Source: Jeotgalibacillus campisalis
GTDB lineage: Bacteria; Bacillota; Bacilli; Bacillales; Jeotgalibacillaceae
Assembly: GCF_000829515.1 (NCBI RefSeq)
Contig: NZ_JXRR01000008.1
Span: 248,001-312,000, forward strand
Direction: 5' to 3'
Length of the DNA: 64,000 nucleotides
Below the pieces are notes generated by a model that saw nothing but the letters and a program-made list of their open reading frames with translations, made no database searches and was not told the origin of the DNA. The position numbers were made by a program, and so were the translations under genes. Positions 42,632 through 51,207 of this stretch are shown in pieces. Numbering within the stretch: position 1 is the first letter of the stretch; every line of letters begins with the position of its first letter.

Positions 42632-43195
42632 ATGAACATTCATCTAATAAGGCACGGGAAATCGACACTTGCAGACACAAAACATATGACTCAAACGGAG
42701 TTCAAGGCCTGGTTTGAACAATATAATACTGCGGGTGTCAAAGAAGAAAAACGATATCCTTCTTTGACTGTCAAACAAATTTCTCTTGCTAATGCAGTGC
42801 TGACAAGCCATTTAAACCGGACAATTGAATCAGCGGAATTTTTGAATGCTGATGTTCTTATATCTGACTCCTTGTTTCGTGAGGTGGACATTCCGTCATT
42901 GCCGTCTGCGTTTGACAGGATACAATTAAAAGCACATGTCTGGGCAATGATTCTGCGTTCTTTATGGTTCATGGGGTATTCACGGGAGTGTGAATCGCTG
43001 AAAGAAGCAAAAATCAGAGCAAAAGCGGCAGCCCAAAAGCTGATTTCATACGCACAGGAACACGAGGAAGCAGCCCTTGTCGGACATGGATTTTTCAATC
43101 GATTGATAGCAAAAGAGCTTCAGGCAGCCGGGTGGCAAGGAAAAACAAGATCAAGTCTCCGTCACTGGAGATGCTCCACGTACTCTAATTATTAG
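42632..43195 (+). CDS. Histidine phosphatase (phosphoglycerate mutase-like)
   Basis: 187 residues. LIRHGKS at the N-terminus carries the phospho-acceptor His, LTSHLNRTIESAEF the second Arg, and VGHGFFNRLIA the later catalytic His. The substrate is open. It follows the GNAT by 26 bp and continues the operon. Confidence 0.87.
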   Translation: MNIHLIRHGKSTLADTKHMTQTEFKAWFEQYNTAGVKEEKRYPSLTVKQISLANAVLTSHLNRTIESAEFLNADVLISDSLFREVDIPSLPSAFDRIQLKAHVWAMILRSLWFMGYSRECESLKEAKIRAKAAAQKLISYAQEHEEAALVGHGFFNRLIAKELQAAGWQGKTRSSLRHWRCSTYSNY

Positions 43196-43224
43196 AGCAA
43201 TGTTTTAAAAGGAGCGGAAGATAA

Positions 43225-43758
43225 ATGAAGTCTGACATAATTACGATTGAAGCATACAATCCAAAGTGGAAAGAATCTTTTCAACAGCTAAAAGAAGTGA
43301 TTGGAAGCAAGCTCGGAGACCTTATTTTACGGGTGGAGCATGTAGGCAGCACATCTGTAGAGGGGTTAAGCGCAAAACCGCTTATTGATCTTGACGTTGT
43401 AATTCCCAATCGAAAAGTGCTTCCGGAAGTGATTGAAAAACTTTCAGAGATTGGCTATTTACACGTAGGGGATCAAGGCATCAAGGGACGCGAAGCCTTT
43501 AAGCGGGCAAATTCAGCCGTTCCATTAGATGAAAAACATACCATGTGGATGGCTCACCATTTGTATGTCTGTACAGAGGATAATGAGGAATTAAAACGCC
43601 ACCTTGCTTTCCGTGACTACCTGCGCGCGAATCCGGATACCTGTCTGGCGTATGAAAAACTTAAACATGAGCTTGCCGGTACGTCCCCGGATCGCGATGC
43701 TTATACTGACGGAAAAGAGGCGTTTGTTCTCTCTATTTTGCAAAAAGCTTTAAAATAA
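43225..43758 (+). CDS. GrpB/UPF0157 family nucleotidyltransferase-like protein
   Basis: 177 residues. VGSTSVEGLSAKPLIDLDVV is the minimal nucleotidyltransferase-like motif of GrpB; YNPKWKESFQQLKEVIG precedes it, HHLYVC and HLAFRDYLRANPD follow. The family function is not established. The gene is the last of the run and is followed by a terminator. Confidence 0.88.
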   Translation: MKSDIITIEAYNPKWKESFQQLKEVIGSKLGDLILRVEHVGSTSVEGLSAKPLIDLDVVIPNRKVLPEVIEKLSEIGYLHVGDQGIKGREAFKRANSAVPLDEKHTMWMAHHLYVCTEDNEELKRHLAFRDYLRANPDTCLAYEKLKHELAGTSPDRDAYTDGKEAFVLSILQKALK

Positions 43759-43787
43759 TAGCAGAGTAAATTAAAGATTCTATAAAA

Positions 43788-43828
43788 AAAACCCGGCTCC
43801 ATAAAAAAACAGGAGTGCCGGGTTTTAA
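43788..43828. terminator. Bidirectional terminator
   Basis: AAAACCCGGCTCC pairs with GGAGTGCCGGGTTTT between the GrpB and convergent CWB2 genes. Confidence 0.85.
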
Positions 43829-43836
43829 TTCTTCTA

Positions 43837-44808
43837 TTATTGGATCAGCTTATTAATGGTGCTATCAGGCAGCACACCTTTGCCTCCGACGATGATATAC
43901 TCATCAACGTAAGGTCTATACTCTTTGATCGTCGATTTCGTCGTTGGTTTAGGAGAAACAGGATCTGTCAAAATCACCCCGTTAAAAGTAGCAGCTGCGA
44001 AAGCAGAAGCTGATAAAGCGTCTGGGAAGTTCTTTCCAGTTGCGATAAATGGATAATCCATATCAAGAATTTCTGCATCCGCAAAATACGAAATGATCTC
44101 ACTGTTTGTCTCATATCGATCTGCACCGCTTAAGCGTTCAGGATCTGGAAGTGACGACATAACCTTCTTAGAGATTACACCTTCTCCACCAATAACAAAT
44201 GAGAAGTTCTCCGAGCCTAGTGTTTTTACATAGTCTTTTACTGAGTTAGGAAGCTCATTCTTTTTTGTTAATAGAATAGGCGTCTCAAGTATAGCAGCAA
44301 CAGGCGCAATAGAGAGAGCATCAGCAAAGCTTTGTCCAGCTGCAACTACGATCCCCTCAGATGATCCGATTTTTTTGGCAATCTTCACCGAAGTTTCGTA
44401 TCGGTCCGCACCGCTTATTCTCGTAATCTTCGAAACACCCAATCCTTTCAGCTGTTTTTCAACTTCTGCAGAAATAATGGATATACCGCCAATGACATAA
44501 ACTTCTTTTACACCTAAACGCGTGATTTCTTCTTTAATGCTTGCAGGCAGAGATTTTCCTGTAGTTAATAAAAGTGGAGCGTCATATTTATAGGCTAATG
44601 GTGTTGCACTAAGAGCATCCGGATAATTACTTCCAGTGGCAAGTACGGCTATATTGGATGTTTCCCAACCTTCATAAGATAGGTTCGCAGATGTTTCGTA
44701 GCGATCCATTCCTGAAATCCGGTAAGTAGACGGACCTTCTTCAGCGTAAGCTTGACTTACCGGAAAACTAAGTGCCAATAACAGAGATAGGGCAATTGAT
44801 TTTTTCAC
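43837..44808 (-). CDS. Secreted three-repeat CWB2 cell-wall protein
   Basis: 323 residues: a signal peptide (IALSLLLALSFPVSQAYA) and three cell-wall-binding type 2 repeats, each with DRYETS/N, a PDALSA, ADALSIAP or similar centre and an IGG turn. No enzyme domain is present, so it is a pure wall-binding protein. It matches the C-terminal third of the subtilase at 60379-63456 repeat for repeat. AGGAGGA precedes the GTG start. Confidence 0.9.
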   Translation of the reverse strand: MKKSIALSLLLALSFPVSQAYAEEGPSTYRISGMDRYETSANLSYEGWETSNIAVLATGSNYPDALSATPLAYKYDAPLLLTTGKSLPASIKEEITRLGVKEVYVIGGISIISAEVEKQLKGLGVSKITRISGADRYETSVKIAKKIGSSEGIVVAAGQSFADALSIAPVAAILETPILLTKKNELPNSVKDYVKTLGSENFSFVIGGEGVISKKVMSSLPDPERLSGADRYETNSEIISYFADAEILDMDYPFIATGKNFPDALSASAFAAATFNGVILTDPVSPKPTTKSTIKEYRPYVDEYIIVGGKGVLPDSTINKLIQ

Positions 44809-45008
44809 TTAAAATTGTTCCTCCTAGAATATATTTCTAATAACCTCCTGAATTATACTTTTTCGGGGGTATATTTATCTATAAGTCGTTAGGCCTGTTT
44901 TTCTTATTTTTAGATCGAATTATAGTAATAAAATTAAAAGACATTTTTTACATTTTAAAAAACTTTTCACTATAGTGCCCCGTCTAACTTAGTAAAAGGG
45001 GAGCGAGT

Positions 45009-45227
45009 GTGGAGAAGCTGAGCGCAGCAATGATGGAAGCAGAAGAAAAAGAAATATTGATTGATGACCTCATGAATCACTACGGACAGGATGCTACACC
45101 TTTTTGCATTCTCTTGAACAAAAAAAGATTATCCAGGCTTACATCTGATTCTGTATGGGAACCTTGTAAAGCACGGATAATAAGAATACCGGCGGCAAAA
45201 AATTTCGGCACCACTGTTAAATTGTAA
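45009..45227 (+). CDS. Doubtful 72-aa frame, ECF-sigma-like start
   Basis: GTG start after AAAAGGGGAGCGAG. The first ~28 residues (KEILIDDLMNHYGQD) recall the N-terminus of ECF sigma region 2, but the rest loses all resemblance, and AAAAAC..CGTC spaced ~17 nt (44960-44985) recalls an ECF promoter. It may be a decayed sigma gene or just an unknown small protein. Confidence 0.3.
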   Translation: MEKLSAAMMEAEEKEILIDDLMNHYGQDATPFCILLNKKRLSRLTSDSVWEPCKARIIRIPAAKNFGTTVKL

Positions 45228-45274
45228 GCAGCGGTAAGAAAACGTCCGTCTAGAACGCAAAATTCGGTTAAAAG

Positions 45275-45306
45275 AGGTTTGGGACACTTTGTCTCAGCCT
45301 TTTTTA
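45275..45306 (+). terminator. Terminator with the TGAGACA/TTTGTCTCA core
   Basis: AGGTTTGGGACA pairs with TGTCTCAGCCT, then seven T. It carries the same core as the dispersed repeats but no repeat body. Confidence 0.65.
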
Positions 45307-45404
45307 TGGTAATTTCAATAAGTTTGGGATTTTCAGTTATATTGTTTAGGGAAAAGGGTAGTAAAAGGTGACTTGAATATAAATGAGATAAAGGAAGTGA
45401 AATT

Positions 45405-46826
45405 ATGGGATCTCAATTAAAAGAAAATATAAAGTGGTACAGGCAGATGCCAAAAGAAGAAAAATGGCTTTATAAATATTCAAACTTATGGATGACGCCT
45501 TTAAAATATACAGTCGTTTCACTTTTATTGTTTGGGTTAACGGTGTGGCTTGATCTGTGGCAGAATTATGGGAGCAAGATGCCGCTAGTTCAGCCTGACT
45601 ATCAGCTGACAACGACCATTTTAAGCTCTTTGACGACTGGCCTGCTCTCTCTTACTACTTTTACTTTTTATGGTGTATTGACTGCACTGACAACATTTTC
45701 AAGCATGTTTTCTCCGAGGATATTGCGGAACTTCATGGTGACAAAAAAAACCCAGCGAACCCTCGGGATTTTCATCGGCAGCTTTCTTTATGTACTTCTT
45801 TGTCTCCTGTTTCTAACAGAGGAAACAAGTTACTTTTTTATTCCGGTCACAGCGACTTTTCTGGCTGTCTTTGCATTAGGATCTTTTGTCGTTTTCGTCA
45901 ATCATATTATTAATTGGCTGCAAATTACGAATATGACGATCGATATGAAAAAAGAATCCATGAGGATTATTGGCAAATCGGCTGTAAGCGAACTCGACGT
46001 GAATCAGTTAGAAGCAGGTGCCAAGATCGAAGACCAGCTGCCAAAGAAAAAAGGCATGCCTATCTTACTAAAGGAATCCGGCTATTTGCAATCTATTAAT
46101 TTTAGAGAGTTATTTGAGCAGTCGCAGAAGGATGGAATTTTAGTTCGTCTTGAGCATAAGGTAGATAACTTTGTCTTTGCTTATTCCCCGGTTTTGACGT
46201 ATTGGAAAACCGAAGACAGTACAGAAGAACTGGATGAAGAAAAATACGTAAATATGTTTCATATAGGAAAAAAACAGCGGGAGCTTCACGATATTGAATA
46301 CAGTTTAAATAAATTTGTCGAAATTGCCATTCGTGCACTTGGTAATGATGATCCGAGAACGGCATCTGGAACGCTGTATCAGCTTGGTGATCTGCTGATT
46401 AATATTTCGCAGAATGAATGTTTTACATCCTACTTAGTGGATGATGAACAAAAGCTTCGCGTCATGATAAAAAGTCTTAATTTTGATGATTATCTGCATA
46501 TCTCCTTTGCCTCCATCCGGCAGTACGCGGGGCAAAATATCGTGGTCACAATTGAACTGCTTGCCGTCATGCAAGCAATCGCCAAAGGGGTCAAGGAACG
46601 GGATCATGATTCAGTTTGGAATTTTGTCGAGTACATTGTAAAGGGATTTGATTATCAATACCTCCACCGCCTGGATCGCAGAAGGTTTTATGAGATCCTC
46701 CAGGAAATTGCGAGTGTAACGGGATATACCTCGCAGTACTCCAAACTGGCTGACAAATCGCTTGCCCATTTGACCGATGATGATGAAATAGAAGATGCGA
46801 AAAAATATATTGGAACACTGGAATAA
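45405..46826 (+). CDS. DUF2254 membrane protein
   Basis: 473 residues. About four N-terminal hydrophobic segments (YTVVSLLLFGLTVWLDLW, LLSLTTFTFYGVLTALTTFS with the conserved SP/RL turn, TLGIFIGSFLYVLLCLLFL, VTATFLAVFALGSFVVFV), then a ~300-residue cytosolic domain. The LTTFSSMFSPRILRNF part is characteristic. Function unknown. AAAGGAAG precedes the ATG. Confidence 0.85.
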   Translation: MGSQLKENIKWYRQMPKEEKWLYKYSNLWMTPLKYTVVSLLLFGLTVWLDLWQNYGSKMPLVQPDYQLTTTILSSLTTGLLSLTTFTFYGVLTALTTFSSMFSPRILRNFMVTKKTQRTLGIFIGSFLYVLLCLLFLTEETSYFFIPVTATFLAVFALGSFVVFVNHIINWLQITNMTIDMKKESMRIIGKSAVSELDVNQLEAGAKIEDQLPKKKGMPILLKESGYLQSINFRELFEQSQKDGILVRLEHKVDNFVFAYSPVLTYWKTEDSTEELDEEKYVNMFHIGKKQRELHDIEYSLNKFVEIAIRALGNDDPRTASGTLYQLGDLLINISQNECFTSYLVDDEQKLRVMIKSLNFDDYLHISFASIRQYAGQNIVVTIELLAVMQAIAKGVKERDHDSVWNFVEYIVKGFDYQYLHRLDRRRFYEILQEIASVTGYTSQYSKLADKSLAHLTDDDEIEDAKKYIGTLE

Positions 46827-46830
46827 GCAT

Positions 46831-46863
46831 AAGTCTGTGGGGAGTTTCCTCACAGGCTTTATT
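46831..46863 (+). terminator. Terminator after the DUF2254 gene
   Basis: AAGTCTGTGGGGA pairs with TCCTCACAGGCTTT around a short loop. Confidence 0.7.
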
Positions 46864-47098
46864 TAATAGCAGGATGGATTGATCACTCTGCCCTATTTTA
46901 ACATTTAAAAATTTCTGCATTTTGGAATCCACCCGATATAAAATGAGCGCTGGATAACAAAGGCAGAGTTAAAATCCTTATGCGATCTTTAACTAAAGGG
47001 TTCGGTAACAAGGTCAATTTAAAATAGGCTGGTTATCATTTATAAACTTATAAATCTCCACTCAGTTGGTTATATTACCGAGGTGGAGGTGAGACCTA

Positions 47099-47266
47099 AT
47101 GAACAACAAACAAAACAACCAAAACGAAAACAAACAACAGCCACAGCGCAATAAAAACCAAGATGCTCAACGCAAAAACGCGAACAACGAGCAGTATCAA
47201 ACGGAATTTGGCACAGAAATGAACGCAGAACAAGCAAAAGCAAAAAGAAATCAAAAAGATTGCTAA
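47099..47266 (+). CDS. Gamma-type small acid-soluble spore protein
   Basis: 55 residues, very rich in Asn, Gln and Lys, with few hydrophobic residues. The block YQTEFGTEMNAEQAKAK matches the FGTEFASETNAQQVRKQ repeat of gamma-type SASPs, here present once rather than two to three times. Such proteins store amino acids in the spore and are cut by the Gpr protease at the FGTE-type site. GGTGGAGGTGA precedes the ATG; a strong terminator follows. Confidence 0.75.
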   Translation: MNNKQNNQNENKQQPQRNKNQDAQRKNANNEQYQTEFGTEMNAEQAKAKRNQKDC

Positions 47267-47270
47267 TGAC

Positions 47271-47309
47271 AAAAATCCTTGTTCCGTTTGGCGGAACAGG
47301 GATTTTTTT
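47271..47309. terminator. Strong terminator after the SASP gene
   Basis: AAAAATCC..GTTCC pairs with GGAACAGGGATTTTT, followed by T. It also serves the minus-strand coat cluster. Confidence 0.85.
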
Positions 47310-47334
47310 ATTTAGGCAGTCTCCAGAGAATGGG

Positions 47335-47655
47335 TTAACTTCCGTGTGCAGAGTCCTGCTTGTAGCCAATTTCCAGAGCGGCATCCATCATTTTTTGATC
47401 CGTTTTAAATTGTGCTGAGGTGTTGTGGGGGTAGTAATAACCGCTGTCAATCATATAGTTGGTTAATTCATAATGGAATGCGATTTCTTCTTCTAACTGC
47501 TTGCTCAATATGGCTCGTATAACAGGTGAGGCCGTTTCTGTAATCGCAAGTGCGTAGGTTTTGACGCCTGTTTTAGCAGCAATCAGCATATCACTAGCGA
47601 TCACCTGGTCAGTCATGGGTGACATGCCGGATAGTTTTTCAAAAAGTGAATTCAT
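47335..47655 (-). CDS. CotF-like spore coat protein
   Basis: 106 residues with the ferritin-like helical pattern of CotF/DUF3231 coat proteins: DQVIASDMLIAAKTGVKTYA, ITETASPVIRAILSKQLEEE, IAFHYELTNYMIDSGYYYPH. It is the last of four minus-strand genes with two repeated types. GGGAGG before ATG 47655 decides the start. A coat role is family-based. Confidence 0.8.
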   Translation of the reverse strand: MNSLFEKLSGMSPMTDQVIASDMLIAAKTGVKTYALAITETASPVIRAILSKQLEEEIAFHYELTNYMIDSGYYYPHNTSAQFKTDQKMMDAALEIGYKQDSAHGS

Positions 47656-47668
47656 TTTCCTGCCTCCC

Positions 47669-47857
47669 TTAATGTAAATGCTTTCGGAGCTCTTCAATTT
47701 GACGGATCGACATTGTTACGTCCTGCTGCATCAATTCCTTCAATAAAGGGTCAGATACCAGCCCCTGCATAACAGAGTACTTGGTTAAACATAAACTTTT
47801 AAAGGTCAGCAGCTCATGAATTTCGAGCGATTCATGTATTCCTAAAGATTCATTCAC
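47669..47857 (-). CDS. Short CotF-like partner protein
   Basis: 62 residues starting GTG: ESLEIHELLTFKSLCLTKYS and a helix of DVTMSIRQIEELRKHL. It resembles the gene at 48169-48384 (HEIVDLRELLNFNWSCLSEA), so two short partners each precede a longer CotF-like gene. GAGAGGTG precedes the GTG. Confidence 0.65.
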   Translation of the reverse strand: MNESLGIHESLEIHELLTFKSLCLTKYSVMQGLVSDPLLKELMQQDVTMSIRQIEELRKHLH

Positions 47858-47880
47858 AATCGAACACCTCTCTTTTTTCC

Positions 47881-48156
47881 TTACTCAAATGACTTCACTG
47901 CACGTTCTGCGTAGTCCACATCTTTTTTCAGCTGCGCTGGTACATTATAGGCATCGTAAATTCCTCTATCCTGAAAAAAAGTATACATTTTCTCATGGTG
48001 AGCAATGGCTGCCTTTAGTTCGTTTACTAAAAACTGGTGAATTTCCTCTGTTGCTGATTCTGTAATGGCAGCAGCCAGTTCTTTTATCGAGGCTTTTACT
48101 TCAAACAGCATATCCGCAGCAATTGCATGGTCGGCTTTACTCAATTCATTTTCCAT
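47881..48156 (-). CDS. CotF-like spore coat protein
   Basis: 91 residues: DHAIAADMLFEVKASIKELA, AAITESATEEIHQFLVNELK, AAIAHHEKMYTFFQDRGIYD, repeating the pattern of the gene at 47335 (ASDM/ADML, ITETA/ITESA, HYE/HHE, SGYY/RGIY). AAGGAGGAG before the ATG. Mother-cell expression late in sporulation is expected but not shown. Confidence 0.8.
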   Translation of the reverse strand: MENELSKADHAIAADMLFEVKASIKELAAAITESATEEIHQFLVNELKAAIAHHEKMYTFFQDRGIYDAYNVPAQLKKDVDYAERAVKSFE

Positions 48157-48168
48157 ATTTGCTCCTCC

Positions 48169-48384
48169 TTATTGCGTCATTCGGGTGGCAGATGCTGAAA
48201 TAAATTCATTCATCTTATCTATGGAAACAGTCAACTGCAGGATGGATTCCTCTGCCAGTTTTTTTAAGTCCTCATCTTTAATCACCTGTACGCGTTGTTT
48301 TGCTTCACTTAAGCAGGACCAGTTAAAATTCAAGAGCTCTCGCAGATCCACGATTTCATGAACACCGTAGCGGCTGTTTTTCAC
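48169..48384 (-). CDS. Short CotF-like partner protein
   Basis: 71 residues, GTG start after GGGGGTGAT. HEIVDLRELLNFNWSCLSEA and ILQLTVSIDKMNEFISAS form two helices; it is the first gene of the coat cluster and parallels the short gene at 47669. Confidence 0.65.
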   Translation of the reverse strand: MKNSRYGVHEIVDLRELLNFNWSCLSEAKQRVQVIKDEDLKKLAEESILQLTVSIDKMNEFISASATRMTQ

Positions 48385-48526
48385 TTCATCACCCCCTCAA
48401 AACACCTTGTTAGGGTTTGTGGAGAAAGAAAAAAATATACTTCTGCAAAGGAGTAAACAGAAGGTGTATTTCTTTCTTTTGCGGTCATACTAAACCCAAC
48501 GATGTGCTCGATACGAGGTGGGGCGA

Positions 48527-49219
48527 ATGAATTTTCTAACAGAATACCTGGTGATTCCGTTTATTGTATTTATTGTTGCCTATCTTTGCATGAGGGGAAT
48601 GGGGAAAAAAGCAGCAAGTGAAATGTCCGGCATAGACTTAATGATTGTCATGATTGTTGGTACAACTATTTCAGAACCCATTGTGACGGAGAAAATCGGC
48701 ACGGCTATCTGGTACTCCGTTCTTATTGTTCTATTTTATATTCTCTACAGCTATCTGGAGCTGGCCAATTTTTTTAAAAGGTGGATTACCCCTACGCCAA
48801 CCATCTTAATTGATCAAGGAGAAATAATAAAAACAGGGATGAGAAGGGAACGAATTGAAGTAGAAGAGCTTATCGCTCAAATGCGGATCGAAGGGTACAC
48901 GGAGATTAATGAAATTGCGAGGGCTACGATGGAACAGACAGGGGAAATCAGCTTTATTCCAACCGAAAAGGCAAGACCGCTTCAGGGGAGTGATCTGAAG
49001 CTTGATTTAACCCCGACTTATATTCCGATTCCGCTAATCATCGATGGATCCGTTCAAAAAAATAATCTTCATTATATAAATAAAGATTTGTCGTGGCTTG
49101 AAGCCCAGTTGAGACCGCACAACTTAGAAGTTCAGGCGTTGGATTCCATCATGCTGGCCACATACAACGTTAATGGATTCCTGGATTTGTACCGCAGACA
49201 AGACAAGAAAAACGAATAA
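48527..49219 (+). CDS. DUF421 / YetF-type membrane protein
   Basis: 230 residues. Three N-terminal helices (YLVIPFIVFIVAYLCM; LMIVMIVGTTISEPIV; IWYSVLIVLFYILYSYL) and a cytosolic domain with RMGKKA-like MGKKAASEMSGIDL and LIDQGEIIKTGMRRERIEV, the family signature. DUF421 proteins of Bacillus include spore-linked YdfR/YetF types; function unknown. GAGGTGGGG before ATG 48527 decides the start. Confidence 0.87.
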   Translation: MNFLTEYLVIPFIVFIVAYLCMRGMGKKAASEMSGIDLMIVMIVGTTISEPIVTEKIGTAIWYSVLIVLFYILYSYLELANFFKRWITPTPTILIDQGEIIKTGMRRERIEVEELIAQMRIEGYTEINEIARATMEQTGEISFIPTEKARPLQGSDLKLDLTPTYIPIPLIIDGSVQKNNLHYINKDLSWLEAQLRPHNLEVQALDSIMLATYNVNGFLDLYRRQDKKNE

Positions 49220-49266
49220 CAGGTCCGCTGCTTGTGTAAAAGGGCAGCGGATCTGTTTTATTTTTT
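49220..49266. terminator. Bidirectional terminator
   Basis: CAGGTCCGCTGC pairs with GCAGCGGATCTG, then TTTTATTTTTT, between DUF421 and the convergent ligD. Confidence 0.8.
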
Positions 49267-51096
49267 CATTAATTCAGCGAGCTGAGCAAGGATCGATCGG
49301 AACGGCTCTTCATTTTGCTGATCTGTCATGTCCAAAAACGGATCACCTTGTTTTTTTAAGCGTTCACGTACAGCCGTAAGGGGAAATTGGTCCGGACGCA
49401 GTTTTTCGTTTACTTCATGCCAATGAAGCGGAGTGGCGATAAGTGCCTGCTGATTGCCTCTTGGCGAATAGGGGGCAATAATGGTTTTGCCTTCATCATG
49501 CTGAAGATAATCAAGATAAAGTTTGTTGTGGCGGTTTTTTTTCAGTCGTTCAATTGTAAACCAGCCAGGTTCCTGTTCAAGTAAAAACTGGCAGACAAAT
49601 GAAGTGAATCTTCTCGTTTCCTCATAGGAAAATACATCAGGAGGCAAGGGAAGGTAGATCTGAAGTCCTTTTCCCCCTGACGTTTTTACGTAGGAAACCA
49701 ATCCAAATGAATCGAAAATGGACTTCATTCGAACAGCTGCTTCCACCGCCAGTGAAAATTCAAGGACTGAAGGGGGATCCAGGTCAAAAACAATTTCAGC
49801 CGGCTTTTTTGAATGAATCGTTTGGAAAGGAATGTGAAATTCAAGAGCAAGCTGATTGCCAAGCCAGAGCAGTGTATCCTGGTCATTGCACACTATATAG
49901 TCGATGCCATCATCATTTTTTGTCTTAACAAATGGCGGTGCATAATCAGGACAGTTTTTTTGATAAAACTTCTCATCACCTGCTCCATGGGGATAGCGAA
50001 TCACTGTTAAAAGCCTGTCCCTTAAAAGCGGCAGCAATACAGGTGATGCGAGCTGCAGGTATAAAAGATAATCATCTTTTGTAAGATTCAACTCAGGCCA
50101 CACCGGCTTTTTAGGATGGGTGATGGCGACTCTTTTTGGAATAGGTAATAGCTGGCGGTGAATGGTTTGCCATGTACAGTCATCAGGCTCTATTTCAAAA
50201 TTAAAGGAATGAAAGCGCGGTTCTCTTACATGTTTGCCATCAAAGTCAATGCAGTCAATATTGACACAGACTGATGGCGGAAGCGTCCAGATGGTTCCTG
50301 GCTGTTTATCTCCTCTGGACTTGAAGAGCTCCTGGAGGGTTTTTTCCTGGTCACTTTCGAGGCCGTGGCGAAATTGAACAATTTCTACCGTCTCATTATC
50401 TTTCATCACTGCACCGGTAAAATAACCGTTGTTTTTGTCCCATTGAGTGAGAAAGACCGTGACCGTTCGCCAGTTTTTTTCCTTGAGCCAATGCGTGCTT
50501 CGTTTTCCAGCTTCCCATTTACTGGTCCTTTTCTTGGCTATAATTCCTTCACCAAAGTGTTTCAAAACAACTTCCTTCACCTTGTCATACTGGCTGAACG
50601 TCTCCATGCACTGAATTTTTTCTTTTTTTCTTATTTGAATAGTTAGTGGAAAAGACAGCTCAGAAAAAAGGTTGTGCATGCGCTCTTTTCGATCTTCAAG
50701 CGGTGAGGAAGTAAGGGAATTGCCGCTGCAGGCAAGTAGGTCAAACGCTGCAAAATGACAAGGAAATGCGTGAGCGTGCTGTTGAATAGTTGAAGCGGTT
50801 TTCATCCGTCCCCGTGTTTGAACCACTGAAAATTCACTTTTGAATGAATTAACCAGGTGAACCAGTTCCCCGTCCAGCACGATTGGTAAAAAGGGTGTAA
50901 CCGTATCATACCGGTCTGCACAAAATTGAATCACTTCAGGAAACGTATTACTCAAGTCTTTTTCATTGCGGCTTAAGAGCCTGGGCGTCTTCTCTTCCCA
51001 AATCAGCAGGCAGCGAAAGCCGTCATATTTTATTTCATACAGCCAGTCAGGCCCTTTGGAAACGTCCGAAGCAGACGTAATGAGCATGGGTTTCAC
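49258..51096 (-). CDS. ligD: ATP-dependent DNA ligase D (ligase + polymerase)
   Basis: 612 residues in the Bacillus order: ligase first, with YEIKYDGFRCLL (the KYDG lysine that is adenylated) and LVHLVNSFKSEF, then a LigD polymerase/primase domain with EIVFDLDPPS (metal-binding DxD), TSGGKGLQIYLPL and RHNKLYLDYLQHD. The 3'-phosphoesterase domain found in Pseudomonas/Mycobacterium LigD is absent, as is usual in Bacillus. With Ku it joins double-strand breaks by end joining, important in spores. It is divergent from ku with ~110 bp between. Confidence 0.95.
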   Translation of the reverse strand: MKPMLITSASDVSKGPDWLYEIKYDGFRCLLIWEEKTPRLLSRNEKDLSNTFPEVIQFCADRYDTVTPFLPIVLDGELVHLVNSFKSEFSVVQTRGRMKTASTIQQHAHAFPCHFAAFDLLACSGNSLTSSPLEDRKERMHNLFSELSFPLTIQIRKKEKIQCMETFSQYDKVKEVVLKHFGEGIIAKKRTSKWEAGKRSTHWLKEKNWRTVTVFLTQWDKNNGYFTGAVMKDNETVEIVQFRHGLESDQEKTLQELFKSRGDKQPGTIWTLPPSVCVNIDCIDFDGKHVREPRFHSFNFEIEPDDCTWQTIHRQLLPIPKRVAITHPKKPVWPELNLTKDDYLLYLQLASPVLLPLLRDRLLTVIRYPHGAGDEKFYQKNCPDYAPPFVKTKNDDGIDYIVCNDQDTLLWLGNQLALEFHIPFQTIHSKKPAEIVFDLDPPSVLEFSLAVEAAVRMKSIFDSFGLVSYVKTSGGKGLQIYLPLPPDVFSYEETRRFTSFVCQFLLEQEPGWFTIERLKKNRHNKLYLDYLQHDEGKTIIAPYSPRGNQQALIATPLHWHEVNEKLRPDQFPLTAVRERLKKQGDPFLDMTDQQNEEPFRSILAQLAELMKK

Positions 51097-51117
51097 AGGT
51101 ACACCGCCTTGTTCGTT

Positions 51118-51167
51118 TTAAAGTAGGTTTTGATGAAATTGCAGCCTTCATACATAATATGGACCTA
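51118..51167 (+). promoter_or_regulatory. Possible sigma-G-type promoter between ligD and ku
   Basis: Before ku the sequence TTTTGATG, 17 nt, CATAATA recalls a forespore -35 (ATG-like) and -10 (CATxxTA). In Bacillus subtilis ku and ligD are in the sigma-G regulon. The -35 match is partial, so this is a lead only. Confidence 0.3.
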
Positions 51168-51207
51168 AAACCTCCATAGTAAGAAAAAAACAAGCAGGTG
51201 AAAAAAC

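Noticed and set aside
46591-46932. 113-codon minus-strand frame over the DUF2254 end
   Set aside because: Shadow of the DUF2254 gene; covers its terminator.
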